The translations under genes and the position numbers were made by a program. A model generated the notes under the pieces. The model was not told the origin of the DNA and searched no databases. It was given only the letters and a program-made list of their open reading frames with translations. A stretch of DNA of 64,000 bases from Emiliania huxleyi CCMP1516 (lineage: Eukaryota > Haptophyta > Isochrysidales > Noelaerhabdaceae). The stretch lies in assembly GCF_000372725.1 (NCBI RefSeq), contig NW_005196021.1:1212839-1276838 (forward strand), read 5' to 3'. Below, piece by piece: positions 49,099 through 59,314 of the stretch (its first letter is position 1; each line of letters starts with the position of its first letter).

Positions 49099-49697
49099 AT
49101 GATGAGCGCATTTTCTTCTTCGCGTCCGAAAATTCTTTTTACGACGGCGCCCACGGAGGTGCAGCTCGTGCGGCAGCTCGGCCAGTCTGTCCGTGGGCGG
49201 GGCGTCCTCCTCGGTGCGTGCGGCGCGAGGGGAGCGCGACATGTGAGAGGTGCTGGTCACAGCGGGCGAGCCCGGTTCTTCTGAGCAGCGGCGCGTGAGA
49301 AGAAGAAATTCACTTCGCATTCACGTTTTTGGCGAAGGCTAGCTCAAAAAAAACACACACACGTGTGGGGTGGACAGGGGTACAGAGGCGGCCGACACAC
49401 GTACCATGCTCGAGCTCCGTCTTGAGACTGGAAACTCGAGCGCGCGTCTTGCGATGGGAAACTCTCCGTCTCTGTATGAATGCCCGGAAAACTACTCGGC
49501 GCTGCCTCAACGGCCGCTCGTGATCAACCTTGGGCTCGCAAAGAGCGGCACGACCTCACTGCACGAATTCTTTCGCTGCTCGGGCTGGTGCTCCCGGCAC
49601 GACTGGGGCAGGCTGACCCACGCGATGCTCGCAACCCTCGCATTTGCGCAGAGCCAGAGCACAGTCAATGCCGATGCCATCTTGCGGGCGAGGCTGG
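49099..49697 (+). repeat. Segmental duplication, copy 2
   Basis: Second copy of 45581-46178; it includes the 5' flank and first about 97 codons of the sulfotransferase gene. The first 40 bp (TGATGAGCGCATTTTCTTCT, then ACGACGGCGCC) also recur imperfectly at 51063-51105. Confidence 0.9.
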
Positions 49698-50161
49698 GTA
49701 CGCCGGCGGACGTGCTCGCCGAGGTGAACGACGCTTTCCGGTGCGTCTTCCCGCAAGTCGACCACCTCGACCACTTGCTGCGCTTCTTCCCAGAGGCGTG
49801 CTTCGTTCAGACGACGCGCCCGGTTGATCACTGGATTAGGAGCCTCCGAGGGTGGCGCCTCCCCAATGGGGTCACCCTGCTGGGGAGTATGATCACCCGT
49901 TGCCCCATACGCCCACGCGACGAGTCCGGCTTGCGCACATGGTACCTGCGGCACGAGAGGCGCGTCCGCAAAGCGCTTTCGGGACGCCAGTGCGCATTGG
50001 TCATCGACATCGAGAAGGACCCGGGCGTGGAGCTGGCGCGGCATTTTAGCCGAACCAACGAGTCGTGCTGGGGGCACCACAACGCACGACGGACACGTAT
50101 GGTGCCGCCTTGGGTGAGGCGCCAGCTCCGGTTGCGCTACCGCGGCGCACGCTGGCGCTGA
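49406..50161 (+). CDS. Sulfotransferase family protein
   Basis: 251 residues from the ATG at 49406, in a frame open further upstream. The PAPS 5'-phosphosulfate loop is clear: INLGLAKSGTTSLHEFFRCS. The later FFPEACFVQTTRPVDHWIRS matches the 3'-phosphate-binding strand and Ser of Golgi-type sulfotransferases. RTWYLRHERRVRKALSGR and ALVIDIEKDPGVELARHF complete the usual order. The C-terminus is basic. No signal anchor is evident within the ATG-started frame, so it may be soluble or its leader may lie in a missed exon. It would transfer sulfate to a carbohydrate or small molecule; the acceptor is unknown. Its 5' half is duplicated at 45581-46178. Confidence 0.75.
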   Translation: MLELRLETGNSSARLAMGNSPSLYECPENYSALPQRPLVINLGLAKSGTTSLHEFFRCSGWCSRHDWGRLTHAMLATLAFAQSQSTVNADAILRARLGTPADVLAEVNDAFRCVFPQVDHLDHLLRFFPEACFVQTTRPVDHWIRSLRGWRLPNGVTLLGSMITRCPIRPRDESGLRTWYLRHERRVRKALSGRQCALVIDIEKDPGVELARHFSRTNESCWGHHNARRTRMVPPWVRRQLRLRYRGARWR

Positions 50162-51123
50162 GCTCCGCAGAGGGCGGGAGAGTGATATGCGACGCTTGTT
50201 TCTTTCATCCTTGGTTTCTTGCCGTCGTCTCTGGGCAGGGGCCCACCCCGCACACAGCGGGTCCCCAAGCGTGAACTTGTCTCTGATCACCTTCTGTGAA
50301 CGTGAACGGGGTTGTATGTATGTATGTAGAAAGGTGAAGAACAGCCAGGCTCGGACTGGACACCAGCGCGGTATGGGTGGACGCGAGACAGATGATGACG
50401 ACACACACGAGCGACACCCGACACACAGACACAACAAGCTCATTGGACATAGCCTGCTATGAAGGTTATCCTTCAACGTGAGGAGAGGGGAACAGCAAGC
50501 ATATCATTATCAACACGTAAACGCCGAAAGCACGCGTCGCCGTCGGCTCGCAACTTTGGGCCGCTTGCTCAACCCCATCGTCCGAGTCGTGCGCAATCTC
50601 GCGTGATGACATCTCGCCCTGATCCCATGCCAGTGGGGCAGGCGCATCATATCGTCGGCGATGGGCCCTCTCGAGCCGACGTTCCGCCGCACCCAGACGT
50701 TCCGTCACAATGCCGCCGCATATGCCGCCGCAATGTCGATTGCAATGCAGGCAGCGCAGGAACCGTACTGGTGCGGCATGGAAGAGGCCGGCCCACATGG
50801 GCAGACCTCCACTGGGGCCACGTGCAAGACAGTATGCAACGTGACGCCCAGAGAGACAGCTCCCCAACCCGCCGCCGCCAAGGCATTGGGCCTGAGGTGG
50901 AGCTGTCCGAGGACGGATGACCGAGTCGTCCAGAGGCAAGCCAGAGGCATGCCAATAGCAAGCCAAAGGTAAGCTGCTGGCGTCCACAGTTGGCGACCTC
51001 AGTGTTGACCACAAGGGGCGAGATCACGACGTGGCGTCCCGACACAAGGGTGCCGACCGGGTGATGACCGCATTTTCTTCTTCTTCTCTCTAAACGACGG
51101 CGCCTTCTAAAGGTCCGTCGCAG

Positions 51124-51171
51124 GCTGTGCCTCTTTTGGTACCTGTGTCGAACCTGTGTGCTGTGCGAGAG
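51124..51171 (+). repeat. Dispersed motif family member
   Basis: GCTGTGCCTCTTTTGGTACC, then TGTGTCGAACCTGTGTGCTG and TGCGAGAG. The reverse complement occurs, slightly changed, at 59823-59865, and a diverged relative lies at 11951-12017. Two of the three are followed by a GAGAG..TTTTT stretch. Confidence 0.55.
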
Positions 51172-51934
51172 AATTCTTTTTCTGTCCCACCTGCCGGCCT
51201 TTATTCTTTTTGAATCGCCGTCTCGACAACCACCGGGCGAGGGAGATGCACACCCCCAACTGGGAGGTCATCTGCAAGCAGTACCAGGCGCGTGCTGTCT
51301 CGCGGAGCCCCCAGCCGCCGCCCGCGGTGTGACCTTGTCACGGAGGAGGGTTTTTGGACAGTCCTCCGTGGTGACTTGGGGCGATTGGAGCCGCGAATGG
51401 AGAGCTCGCACCGGAGTGACAAGGCGCATGTAACGACCCCCGGGGGTCCCGATAATCGAATTGAGGAGGACGGGCGGTCCCATTGTGTGTAGCGATCTCT
51501 CTGAACGCCACACGAGAGTCGTGTGAGGGCCCGGTACGGGCCCTGTCGTTCAGTCTCGGGCCGCCGGCGGTCTCCTGACTTCAGTCCGTGAGTGCGACAG
51601 AGTGTCGTATTCACCCCAGCCCCCCCCCTTTGAGCAAACGTAAGCGTAAGACCCGTCGCGTGAGCGACAACACTTCTTGGCAACACCGGGCTTGGACGCC
51701 ACCGCGTCCACGCCCACCCTCCCCTTCGAGTGCATAGCCCGGCCGCAAGGCCGACGCAGCATCGATGGGCAAGCAGCAAGACCGGAGCTCCACCCCGCCG
51801 GCCGATGGGCCACCGCCCCTCGGCGGGCATAACGGAGTGGAGCCCAATGCACCCTGGAGCACGCAGGCAACGCACACTACCGCGGGCATGCCTTCACCCT
51901 CCGGGAGGGGCGCGGACCCCGGCACGGCGGCCCC

Positions 51935-52021
51935 CACCTCGCTCACCGCGAGGTCGCGCCGCCGTTGGCGGTGGCTGGCCCCTCTGAGCAGGAGCAGCCT
52001 CGGCTGCAGAGTCGGCCGCCC
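51935..52021 (+). repeat. Direct repeat, copy 1 (pair with 54203-54288)
   Basis: About 86 bp from CCTCGCTCACCGCGAGGTCG to CTCGGCTGCAGAGTCGGCCG, essentially identical to 54203-54288 on the same strand. Confidence 0.85.
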
Positions 52022-52465
52022 TCTCGAGGGGCCAGACGTCCCCCCTCTCGACGAGTCGCGACGTACGGCTCTAGTCGAGTAACACCACATATCTCGGGAC
52101 AAATAGCACAGGGGTCCTCAATCCCTGCCCCCACAATCGAAGGTAGTGGGGCTGCACGTCGGTTGCAGGCAGTCCTGCTGCGGATGCGGGTTGCGCGCGG
52201 CGGGCTCAAGACCGCGGCGGGGGTAGTTGCCGTAAGTACTCGAAGGTGCGCTGGCCCGCTGGCAGGCGTGCTCGGCCGAGCCAAGATAGGGGCCGCTCGA
52301 GTTGACGCGTCCATGCCCCCTGAGTCCGGATGCGAGGTGGCCGACGACTTTAGCTCCTCGAACGGCAGCGGGGCGTGCTCGCCGTCGTACACACGGCGAG
52401 GACCCAGCAATGAGCTTGACACCATCCCGCGCCGTGCCCACCCGCCCGTCGCACCCCTGAGAAAG

Positions 52466-53251
52466 ATGCGTCGGCGTCTCTCTTCTCCCTCGGCCATGGC
52501 GCTCTCGGGCCTCATGTCTCGCTCCTCGGCTCGCTCGGCGCGCTTCGCCTCGAGTCTCGTTCGCGCCTCACCGCCGCTCCGCCCGGCGACCGTCGTCGCT
52601 GCCATGATGCCGCGTCGCAGCCTGTCTTCGCTGACGTCAGAAGATGTGGAGCGTCTGGGAGCGAAGGGCCTCAACGACCCGAAGCTTAAGGAGCTCTTCG
52701 AGGGGATGTGCGTGCCGGGCGAGACCAGCATCCCGACCGATGCGCTCGCCAAGCGCTTGGCCGGCTCGGACGGGAGCAGCTTCTACACGAATGCCGGAGC
52801 GCTCGTAGAGCTCCTCATGACCTGGACGGCCAAGAAAATGGACACCAACAGCGATGGCGTGGTGTCCTTCGACGAGTTCAAGTCGGCCGTCCGGCAGACC
52901 GAGGCCGACCTCCTCGAGACGTCCTTCTTCAGCACCAAGGCGCTCGAGATGCTCGGCATCGACTCATTTGACGAGGATGCGCTGCGCGCCGCCTTCGATG
53001 CATCCGACTCGGACCGGAGTGGTGGCCTCGACCCCTCCGAGGTGCGCGCTCTGCTGCTCAAGGTGAGCCCACAGCTGGCCGACTCGCCGGCGCTCGAGAC
53101 GATGCTGACGCGGGTGATGGAGCGCCTGGACACGGACCCGTCGGACGGCGTCATCACGTTCAACGAGTTCAAGGCCACCTTCGCGCTCTATCAACACGAC
53201 CTCGGCTGGTGGAAGGACGGCGCTGTGCTCGGCGTGTGGAAGCCATTCTGA
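52466..53251 (+). CDS. EF-hand calcium-binding protein with organelle-type presequence
   Basis: The frame begins at the Met at 52466 or the one at 52496. The first about 50 residues are Arg/Ser/Ala rich with no acidic residues (MALSGLMSRSSARSARFASS), typical of mitochondrial or plastid import. Three EF-hand loops are visible: DTNSDGVVSFDEF, DASDSDRSGGLDPSEV and DTDPSDGVITFNEF, each with acidic residues at positions 1, 3, 5 and 12. Helices between them include LVELLMTWTAKKM and LETMLTRVMERL. The C-terminus is GWWKDGAVLGVWKPF. It probably senses calcium inside an organelle. The open frame extends far upstream without ATG relevance. No intron was found. Confidence 0.75.
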   Translation: MRRRLSSPSAMALSGLMSRSSARSARFASSLVRASPPLRPATVVAAMMPRRSLSSLTSEDVERLGAKGLNDPKLKELFEGMCVPGETSIPTDALAKRLAGSDGSSFYTNAGALVELLMTWTAKKMDTNSDGVVSFDEFKSAVRQTEADLLETSFFSTKALEMLGIDSFDEDALRAAFDASDSDRSGGLDPSEVRALLLKVSPQLADSPALETMLTRVMERLDTDPSDGVITFNEFKATFALYQHDLGWWKDGAVLGVWKPF

Positions 53252-54343
53252 CGCCGAGAGCGTCGCGCGCATCGCAACTCGCATGACAAAAATATACGTG
53301 TGAAGACGATTTGGCTTGGAGGCTATAGGTGTAGCTTGCTCTCTCTCGGGTGGACTTCCTTACAGCTACCGTATTACAATCACAATGTCTCGTCTTTCCT
53401 TTTGGACTTTGATTACTGTACAGTTTTACAACGTTTTTTATGTCGTTACGTGAATGTCGTAGACGTTACAAAAACCGAAAAAGACAAACTGACAATGCAC
53501 CGCACAGATTGCAGGATCACAGCCCCAAGGCGCAAGGGCGCCGGCCGCCGCGTCAGCGAGGTTGAAATACTCCGCCCTCCAGAACTGACGAAACCATCCT
53601 CTTCACTCGTTGTCGTTCCTGAGTCACTGGCCCGCTTTGCTGGCTTCGACCCCGCCGGCCGCTGAGTGCTGCATCAGCGCCGAATTTGGGCCACGGCGCT
53701 GTGGCGCTGAGTGGTGCATCGCCTCGGAAGGCCGAGACCCCGCCGTACGTCCCACCCGAGCGGTATTCCCAGGTAGAGGCTGGTGATGGCGAGGGTCTCG
53801 CCGAGTCGACGGCGCAGGTGCCTCAATCCTGGCCTCCGGCGGGACGCCTCGCAGGCCGTGGATCCCTGGCGTGATGGGGGCCTCAGAGCTCAATGCGCAA
53901 ACCGAGATGCGGTGAGCGAGCGTCCTAGCGTGAGCGCGCGCGGCGCGAAGCCGCGGCGCTGGCGGCAGGGTCGGTGACGGTGGATAGCGTGTTGGGCGAA
54001 AAAAGGGCGGAGTCGCGACGCTCCGCCGCTGCCACGTCCGGCCGGAGCCCGTAGCGCCCTGCACGGCGGGGCCTCGTGACCTACATCGATGTAGATAAAG
54101 AAACCACACTGTGCACGTGCAGTGCACACACCACGAGATATGGCTGGATGAGCCTTCGGCCAGACGGGCTCGGCCTTTGTTTCAGACTGTCGCCGATGCC
54201 CTCGCTCACCGCGAGGTCGCGCCGCCGTTGGCGGTGGCTGGCCCCTCTGAGCAGGAGCAGCCTCGGCTGCAGAGTCGGCCGCCTCCAACCTCGCTCGCCT
54301 CGGCGGCGAACCGAGGCGTGGCGGCTACAAGTTCGCCTAGGGC
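53252..54343. other. Intergenic, no gene seen
   Basis: Includes an AT-richer stretch (53370-53470), probably the 3' flank of the EF-hand gene, and the second copy of the 86-bp direct repeat. Confidence 0.4.
54203..54288 (+). repeat. Direct repeat, copy 2 (pair with 51935-52021)
   Basis: See 51935-52021. The copies flank the EF-hand gene. Confidence 0.85.
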
Positions 54344-54699
54344 ATGGCTCAAACAGCGGCTGTTCTAGCGCATGTACCGCAATCACCCGCTGTGGGCGAG
54401 AGGCTCGGCGACTCAGGCGCCACGCACGACGCGGCGGAGAGCGAGGCGAGCTCCATCGCTAGGAGGGTCTCAGGAGCGAGGTTCGAGGTCCTCGAGGAGG
54501 ACGACTTCTGGTCTGGATTCTGGTCGGACTGCGACCTGGTCATTTCCTTCAAGAAGCTCATGAAGGAGCAGTTCGATGTTAAAGGATGGCGGCCCACGCA
54601 GCCTGGATACAGCGCTCTTGTCTGCTTGAGCAAAGAGCGAGAGCTTCTCGCGGCGTGCTGGTTCATCATTGACGACGAAGAGAAGTGCCTCTACTGCCG
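54344..54699 (+). CDS. First exon of an unrecognised gene, possible GNAT-like start
   Basis: 119 residues from the Met at 54344: an Ala/Ser-rich N-terminus, then RFEVLEEDDFWSGFWSDCDL, KLMKEQFDVKGWRPTQPG and YSALVCLSKERELLAACWFI followed by IDDEEKCLYCR. The two hydrophobic strands with a turn resemble the first strands of a GNAT acetyltransferase, but no acetyl-CoA motif is present. The frame ends at a good GT donor (CCG|GTAACC), so more exons are expected. They were not identified in 54700-55179. Confidence 0.4.
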
Positions 54700-55179
54700 G
54701 TAACCGGCATACCTACGCTCAGACACATTCACACTCTGCTGTTGTTGTCTGCCGCATCCTCATTCATGAAGACTGCGGAGACAATGGGGGAGTGTTGGAG
54801 AGTGTGAACTCAAACCTACTTCCTGACCGTAGCCTGACCGTCCTTGTGGAACCGTCTCATGTTTGGGCGGAGCACATCGTCATCGACTTGTATCCGACTT
54901 GGTGGCTGTGGTGATGTAGCGATGGTGTGGGTCTGGGGTCATGTGAGGTGTCTATGGTAACTATGGACGCCCTCCTCAGAGGCTAGCGGCCAGCCGCTAG
55001 CCCTATCTCGCACTCACAGGCAGTGACAATTCAATGGGTGAGTGTTTGCGAGCAGAGGCGCGTGGGCTGAATCTAGATCGCACGCCATGGCATATGACTT
55101 GTGTAGGCGTGCGACCGCAGCGCGCCCGCCGTAAGGTCGACGGGGCACGCGTGTCAGCGAGAGAGTTGCGGGTAGAGCC

Positions 55180-56222
55180 ATGCCCGACTTTTTCGAGGAC
55201 GAGCCCCGCGCCACGGTTGCCAGCCGTGCCTCCGCGTGCCGGTGGCGCCTTTTTTAGGCCCCCAAAAGAAAAAGAAAATCCATAGTCATTCTCTCCGGCT
55301 CGCTCAAGCATGGCATCGACACCGGCACCGCCAGCACCGGCACCGGCACCGAGGGCGAGCCCGGCCCGCTCAAGGACGGCATTGACGCGACCGGCGCCAT
55401 CAAGATCGACCCGGCGCTCAAGCCGGTCACCAAGGTCGTCACGGCCCTCAAGCCGGCGGCGGCCGGCGGCGCGCCGGTGCCGCCGATCAAGGAATTTCCG
55501 GAGGAGGAGCCCGCCCCGGGGGCGAGCGCCTGGCATTCTGCGCGCCGGCGTCTGCCGGCCCACTCTGTGACCCCATCCCGCGTTCGACGCGTAGGGCGAC
55601 GCCGACTGGAACGTTTCGACCAAGGAGTTTCCAGAGGAGGAGCCCGCCCCGGCGGTGAGCACCTCCCAGCACCCTTCTGTGCACACGCGGGTATTGTGGG
55701 GACACGCGAGTCCTACAGGCGGGCACTTGCATTGACCCTGTGACCTCTCGTCTGCCGCACGTCACGCGGGCGCAGGGCATCGACGAGTGGAAGACCCCCT
55801 CCCCGCTCCGCAAGATCGAGCGCAAGGGCGAGTCCAACCTGGTCGACGGCATCGCCGACTGGACGACCCCGTCGAACCCGCGCCGCAACAACGGGCGCAA
55901 CAAGGGCGAGGTCAAGTCCAAGAAGGTCTCCAACAAGTACGATCTGCTCGACGACGTCGAGACGAACGTCGCGGCGGAGATCGACGAGGTCGACGAGAAG
56001 AAGGGGAGGGAGAAGGGCGCGAAGTCGGGCAAGGAGTCCTCGGAGGGTCCGCTTGCGCACCAGCCCCGTACGCCGCCGGTTCCGCGGCCGCGGTCCGACC
56101 CTTTCATAAAAAATAAAATATTCTTACCTTCAAGCCCCCCTCCGAGACTAGGGACAGAACCACACCAGTATAGACCAGAGGGACTGCGCCTCGCCCCCAC
56201 TTGCCCTGACTGCACAGGATAG
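55180..56222 (+). CDS. Lysine/glutamate-rich protein of unknown function, 4 exons
   Basis: Exons 55180..55215, 55258..55521, 55595..55654 and 55776..56222 all join in phase 0 to 268 residues. It starts MPDFFEDEPRAT, continues APKRKRKSIVILSGSLKHGI, then Thr/Gly repeats and LKDGIDATGAIKIDPALKPV. KEFPEEEPAPG ends exon 2, and KEFPEEEPAPA ends exon 3. Exon 4 is highly charged (KTPSPLRKIERKGESNLVDG, KKVSNKYDLLDDVETNVAAE, VDEKKGREKGAKSG). The first intron is 42 nt. Exon 2's donor is GC. The end of exon 2 is duplicated as most of exon 3. No domain is recognised, and the 3' end after about 56080 may be read-through. It is predicted to be largely disordered. Confidence 0.5.
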
Positions 56223-56616
56223 CGTGCCCCGAAGACGGCGACACATAGCGGGGGACACTGCGCAAGGAGGGGGTGCGAAGCCAAGGTTGGGGTTCTGGGT
56301 GGTGGGACCAATGAGGGGGGGAGGGCGGGGTCCTGTGGGGGTGAAATGTTGCGCGGCGAATTCGAGCCTACCCCCTCGCCGCGCCGATCCTCACGCGGAG
56401 GGTAAAACCCTGTGGGACAAAACCCCTCCGCGGTCGGCTGTCTTCAGAGTGGACCCCCCCCTCCCCAGCCTCCCCTGTTCGTTTTTCGCACCCCCCCCCC
56501 CGCTCCCCATCGGTGACTCGCGAAGGACACGGACACTCGGGGTGGGGGGGGAGGGGTCCCCCAGAGAGGGGGCTTTGGGGCCTTGTTGAGTCAATCTCCC
56601 CCCCAGAGGGGCCTCG

Positions 56617-56935
56617 TTGGGTCGATCTCTGGCCGATCTCGTGTCAATCTCGTGTCGATCTCGGGTCGATCTCGGGTCGATCTCGGGTCGATCTCGGGTC
56701 GATCTCGGGTCAATCTCGGGTCGATCTCGGGTCGATCTCGGTTCGATCCCGGGTCCATCTCGGGTCGATCTCGGGTCACGTCGTGCGGCGTAATGAGGCG
56801 TAATGAGGTGAGATGAGGCGAGATGAGGCGAGATGAGGCGAGATGAGGCGAGATGAGGCGAGATGAGGCGAGATGAGGCGAGGCGAGGCGAGATTAGACG
56901 AGATGGGGCGAGATTAGGCGAGATGGAGCGGGATA
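56617..56935. repeat. Minisatellites: CGATCTCGGGT (11 bp) then GAGGCGAGAT (10 bp)
   Basis: About 14 units of CGATCTCGGGT (56617-56775) are followed by about 10 units of GAGGCGAGAT (56795-56935). The same core (ATCTCGG) makes up intronic arrays elsewhere in the window. Confidence 0.9.
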
Positions 56936-57919
56936 TCGCGAGGTGCAGCCAGCTCCTGCCTGGATGGAGTCAGGATAATGCCTGGGAAGATTCTGATTGG
57001 TGCCTGAAGGGGGCTAGGTATGCCTGGAAGGAGCCAGGTTGATGCCTTGAGGCCTTGAGGGAGTCGGCTTGAGGCCTTGAGGAATCCATATTTGGATGCC
57101 TCATGGCCTCAAGCCGACTATCTCTGTTCTTCTGGTTCCTCTCGGCGACGCCCAATGCGTGCGCCGGCGTGGGGAGTGTGCGTGCGCGCGCGTGTGTGAG
57201 ATGAGGATTGTGGCAGGCTGGCTGCTGCTGATGTGGGCAAGTGTGCTCTGTGTGCGGCGCTGCGCTGGCGTGCGATGCGCGCGTGCTGTGCGCGTGTGCG
57301 TGTTGGAATCGCGCGTGCGTCTGCGTGTGCTGCGCGCGCGCCGGCGTGTGCTGTGCGCTGTGCTCTGTTGTGCGCCTGTTTGTGCAGCTGGGAGGCGCAG
57401 CTTTGGCTGGCAGGGCTGCGCGGTGGGCTGCGGCGTGCTGCGGGTGGTCGCGCGCCTGCCTGATGGTGTACGGCGGCCGCGCAGCCCGCCCGACCGGGTC
57501 GTCGGCGGCCCAGGGCGCGAGCATGCGGTCGGCGCTGCATGTGAGGCTGCTGCGCGGCTGGCGCGTATGTTTCCGTGTGGTGAGGGACGCGCGTATGTGT
57601 TCACGCTGCGGGCGCGGGCGGGCGCGGGGGGCGGCGCGGTCTCACCGCGGTCCGACGTCGGTTGGTCTTCGGCTTGGCGAGGGCGGGCGCGCAAAGAGGC
57701 CTTGCCGCCATCGCGTTGCCGCGAAGGAAAAAGAATTTTTTCTCGGACCCTTTCATAGCACGCGCGCCATGGATTCCACGGCGTCTGAAGGAATGGTGGT
57801 TGCACAGAGCTCCGTGTTGCACAGAGCTCCGTGCAAGCCTTCCAGCGTGATAGGAACGAGTGTATCGCTTCGACGGATCGACCGTGCTTGTTATCCACAT
57901 CGATGTGACGCACACAGAT
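56936..57919. other. Intergenic, TG/CG-rich, no gene recognised
   Basis: Short GCCTTGAGG repeats at about 57040-57080. 57150-57620 is a TG/CG-rich stretch giving Cys/Arg/Val-rich frames on the + strand that look compositional. GTTGCACAGAGCTCCGTG is nearly duplicated at about 57800-57830. Confidence 0.4.
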
Positions 57920-59190
57920 TCACAGTGACGAGACGCCATCGCTCCCGATCGCGTTGTCGCTCAGGTCCAGCCGCGTGAGGCTAGGGGCACGTCCAACGGC
58001 GTGTCAGGGTCATGTGTCAGGGTCAGGTGTGTCATGGTCAGGGACGTGTCATGGGACGTGTCCGCCATGGCTATGCAGGTGTGCCGAAGGCGCCTGGCGT
58101 TCGCACCCACCGCCACCCCGATTGCCGCGCCACCGTCCGGTCCGAGCTCGTTGCGCCGCAAGTCGAGTTGCGCCGAAGGCCGGTGTTGCGCCGGAGGGCG
58201 GCGGCAAAGGCGGCGCCACCCACGGCGCCGAGCTCGTTTTGCGCCAGGTTGAGCGGGAGGTGAGCGACGAGTTCACCTGTGGACGCGTCACGGACATGTG
58301 TGCAGGCCATGCACGTGTCACGGACATGCCGAGGCACGTGAGCGGCGACTTGACCTCCAGTGCCTTGGCGAACGCCGTCGCACGCTCCAGGCCGTACCCA
58401 ATGCGGTTGGACCTCATGCCGGTGGCGAGGGAGGTGTTGACAGCGAGCGCCCTGCCAAAGGCGACACCGCCCTCGACCCCCAAGTCGTTTTGCTCGACGT
58501 CCAGGCTGAGCAAGTGGCGGTTGGTCTCGAGGGCCTCGCCGAGCGCCCTGCCGCCGCCCGGGCCGAGGCCTAGGGACGACCAAACCGGCAACCTCACAAC
58601 ACGCGCGGGGCATAGGTGCGCGCCGCGGCGACCGCGCTACCACACCGCACCAGCGTCAGCTGCGTGAGCGAGGTGTTGCCGCGCAGCCCGCGGGCGAGCG
58701 AGGCGCCGCCCTCCGGTGCGATGTCGTTCAAGCTCAAATTTAGGCGGGTGAGCGTCTGGTTCCGGCCAATCGCGTCGCCCAGTGACATGCCGCCCTGCAC
58801 GCCGATCTCATTCCTCTCAATCTCGAGCCGCCGCAGTGACGTATTCGACGCAATCGCCGCCGCGAGGTTGCGCGCTCTGGGCCGATGCCTACGTGTTTGT
58901 CGAAGCAAGGTGACTTGCGGTCGAGCGCGGAGATGGTCACGAGTGCTAACGAGCCGAGGCGCTGCATGTCGACTGTGGTTGCGCGGCAGTGCGGTGCCGA
59001 AAGAGCCTCGATCAATGCGCCAAAGGCGGAGCCCTCCGTGATCTCGCTGGTTAGGTGTACGTGCTCAGAACCAGAGCGGGCATTTCCAGAAAAAAACGAC
59101 TGCGGCCGGCTAGGGGTCGGAAACCCGGAGCGCAGAGCCAACCCTCGGAGACCCGTGTTTACGGCCCTATCCCTGCGAATGCGCAACCCC
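57920..59190 (-). CDS. Leucine-rich-repeat protein (RNI-type), with frame breaks
   Basis: The minus strand encodes successive RNI-type LRRs of about 28 residues: NTSLRRLEIERNEIGVQGG, NQTLTRLNLSLNDIAPEGG, NRHLLSLDVEQNDLGVEGG, LPLNLAQNELGAVGG, RRNELGPDGGAAIGVAVG and finally TRLDLSDNAIGSDGVSSL before the stop at 57920. An N-terminal part includes ITEGSAFGALIEALSAPHC and MQRLGSLALVTISALDRK. Introns sit between repeats near 58590, 58300 and 58030; the last two carry GTGTCAGGGTCA or GTGTCACGGACATG repeats. At about 58165 the frame jumps by two bases at a LRR position with no room for an intron (GGCGCAACTCGACTTGCGG). The start is not set. RNI-type LRR proteins bind other proteins. Possibly a pseudogene. 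Confidence 0.6.
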
Positions 59191-59314
59191 CCTAGCTAGG
59201 GGTCAGGGCTCTCTAGCCCGTAGCCCGATGCCAATCATCCGGCCCGCTGGGTGCGCTTCTTAGCTCCCCGGCCCTGGATGTGCGGTTGATGACTGCACTC
59301 CAAGTGCTCCAAGT
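59109..59314 (+). repeat. Dispersed repeat, full-length copy C
   Basis: About 205 bp, closely similar to 26013-26212 and in the same orientation. It abuts the 5' part of the LRR gene. Confidence 0.7.

Larger units (their letters stand above)
50162..52465. other. Long intergenic region with dispersed motifs
   Basis: No supported gene. Contents: a short copy of the TGATGA.CGCATTTTCTTCTTC motif (51063-51105), the motif family at 51124-51171, and the direct repeat at 51935-52021. Frames on both strands read as unstructured Arg/Pro/Gly-rich peptides. Confidence 0.4.

Noticed and set aside
50162-52300. Arg/Pro-rich frames on both strands as genes
   Set aside because: No domain, no leader, no exon continuity, and overlapping frames of equal quality.
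57100-57760. Cys/Val-rich + strand frames of over 200 codons
   Set aside because: Derived from TG/CG alternating simple sequence; cysteines have no module spacing.
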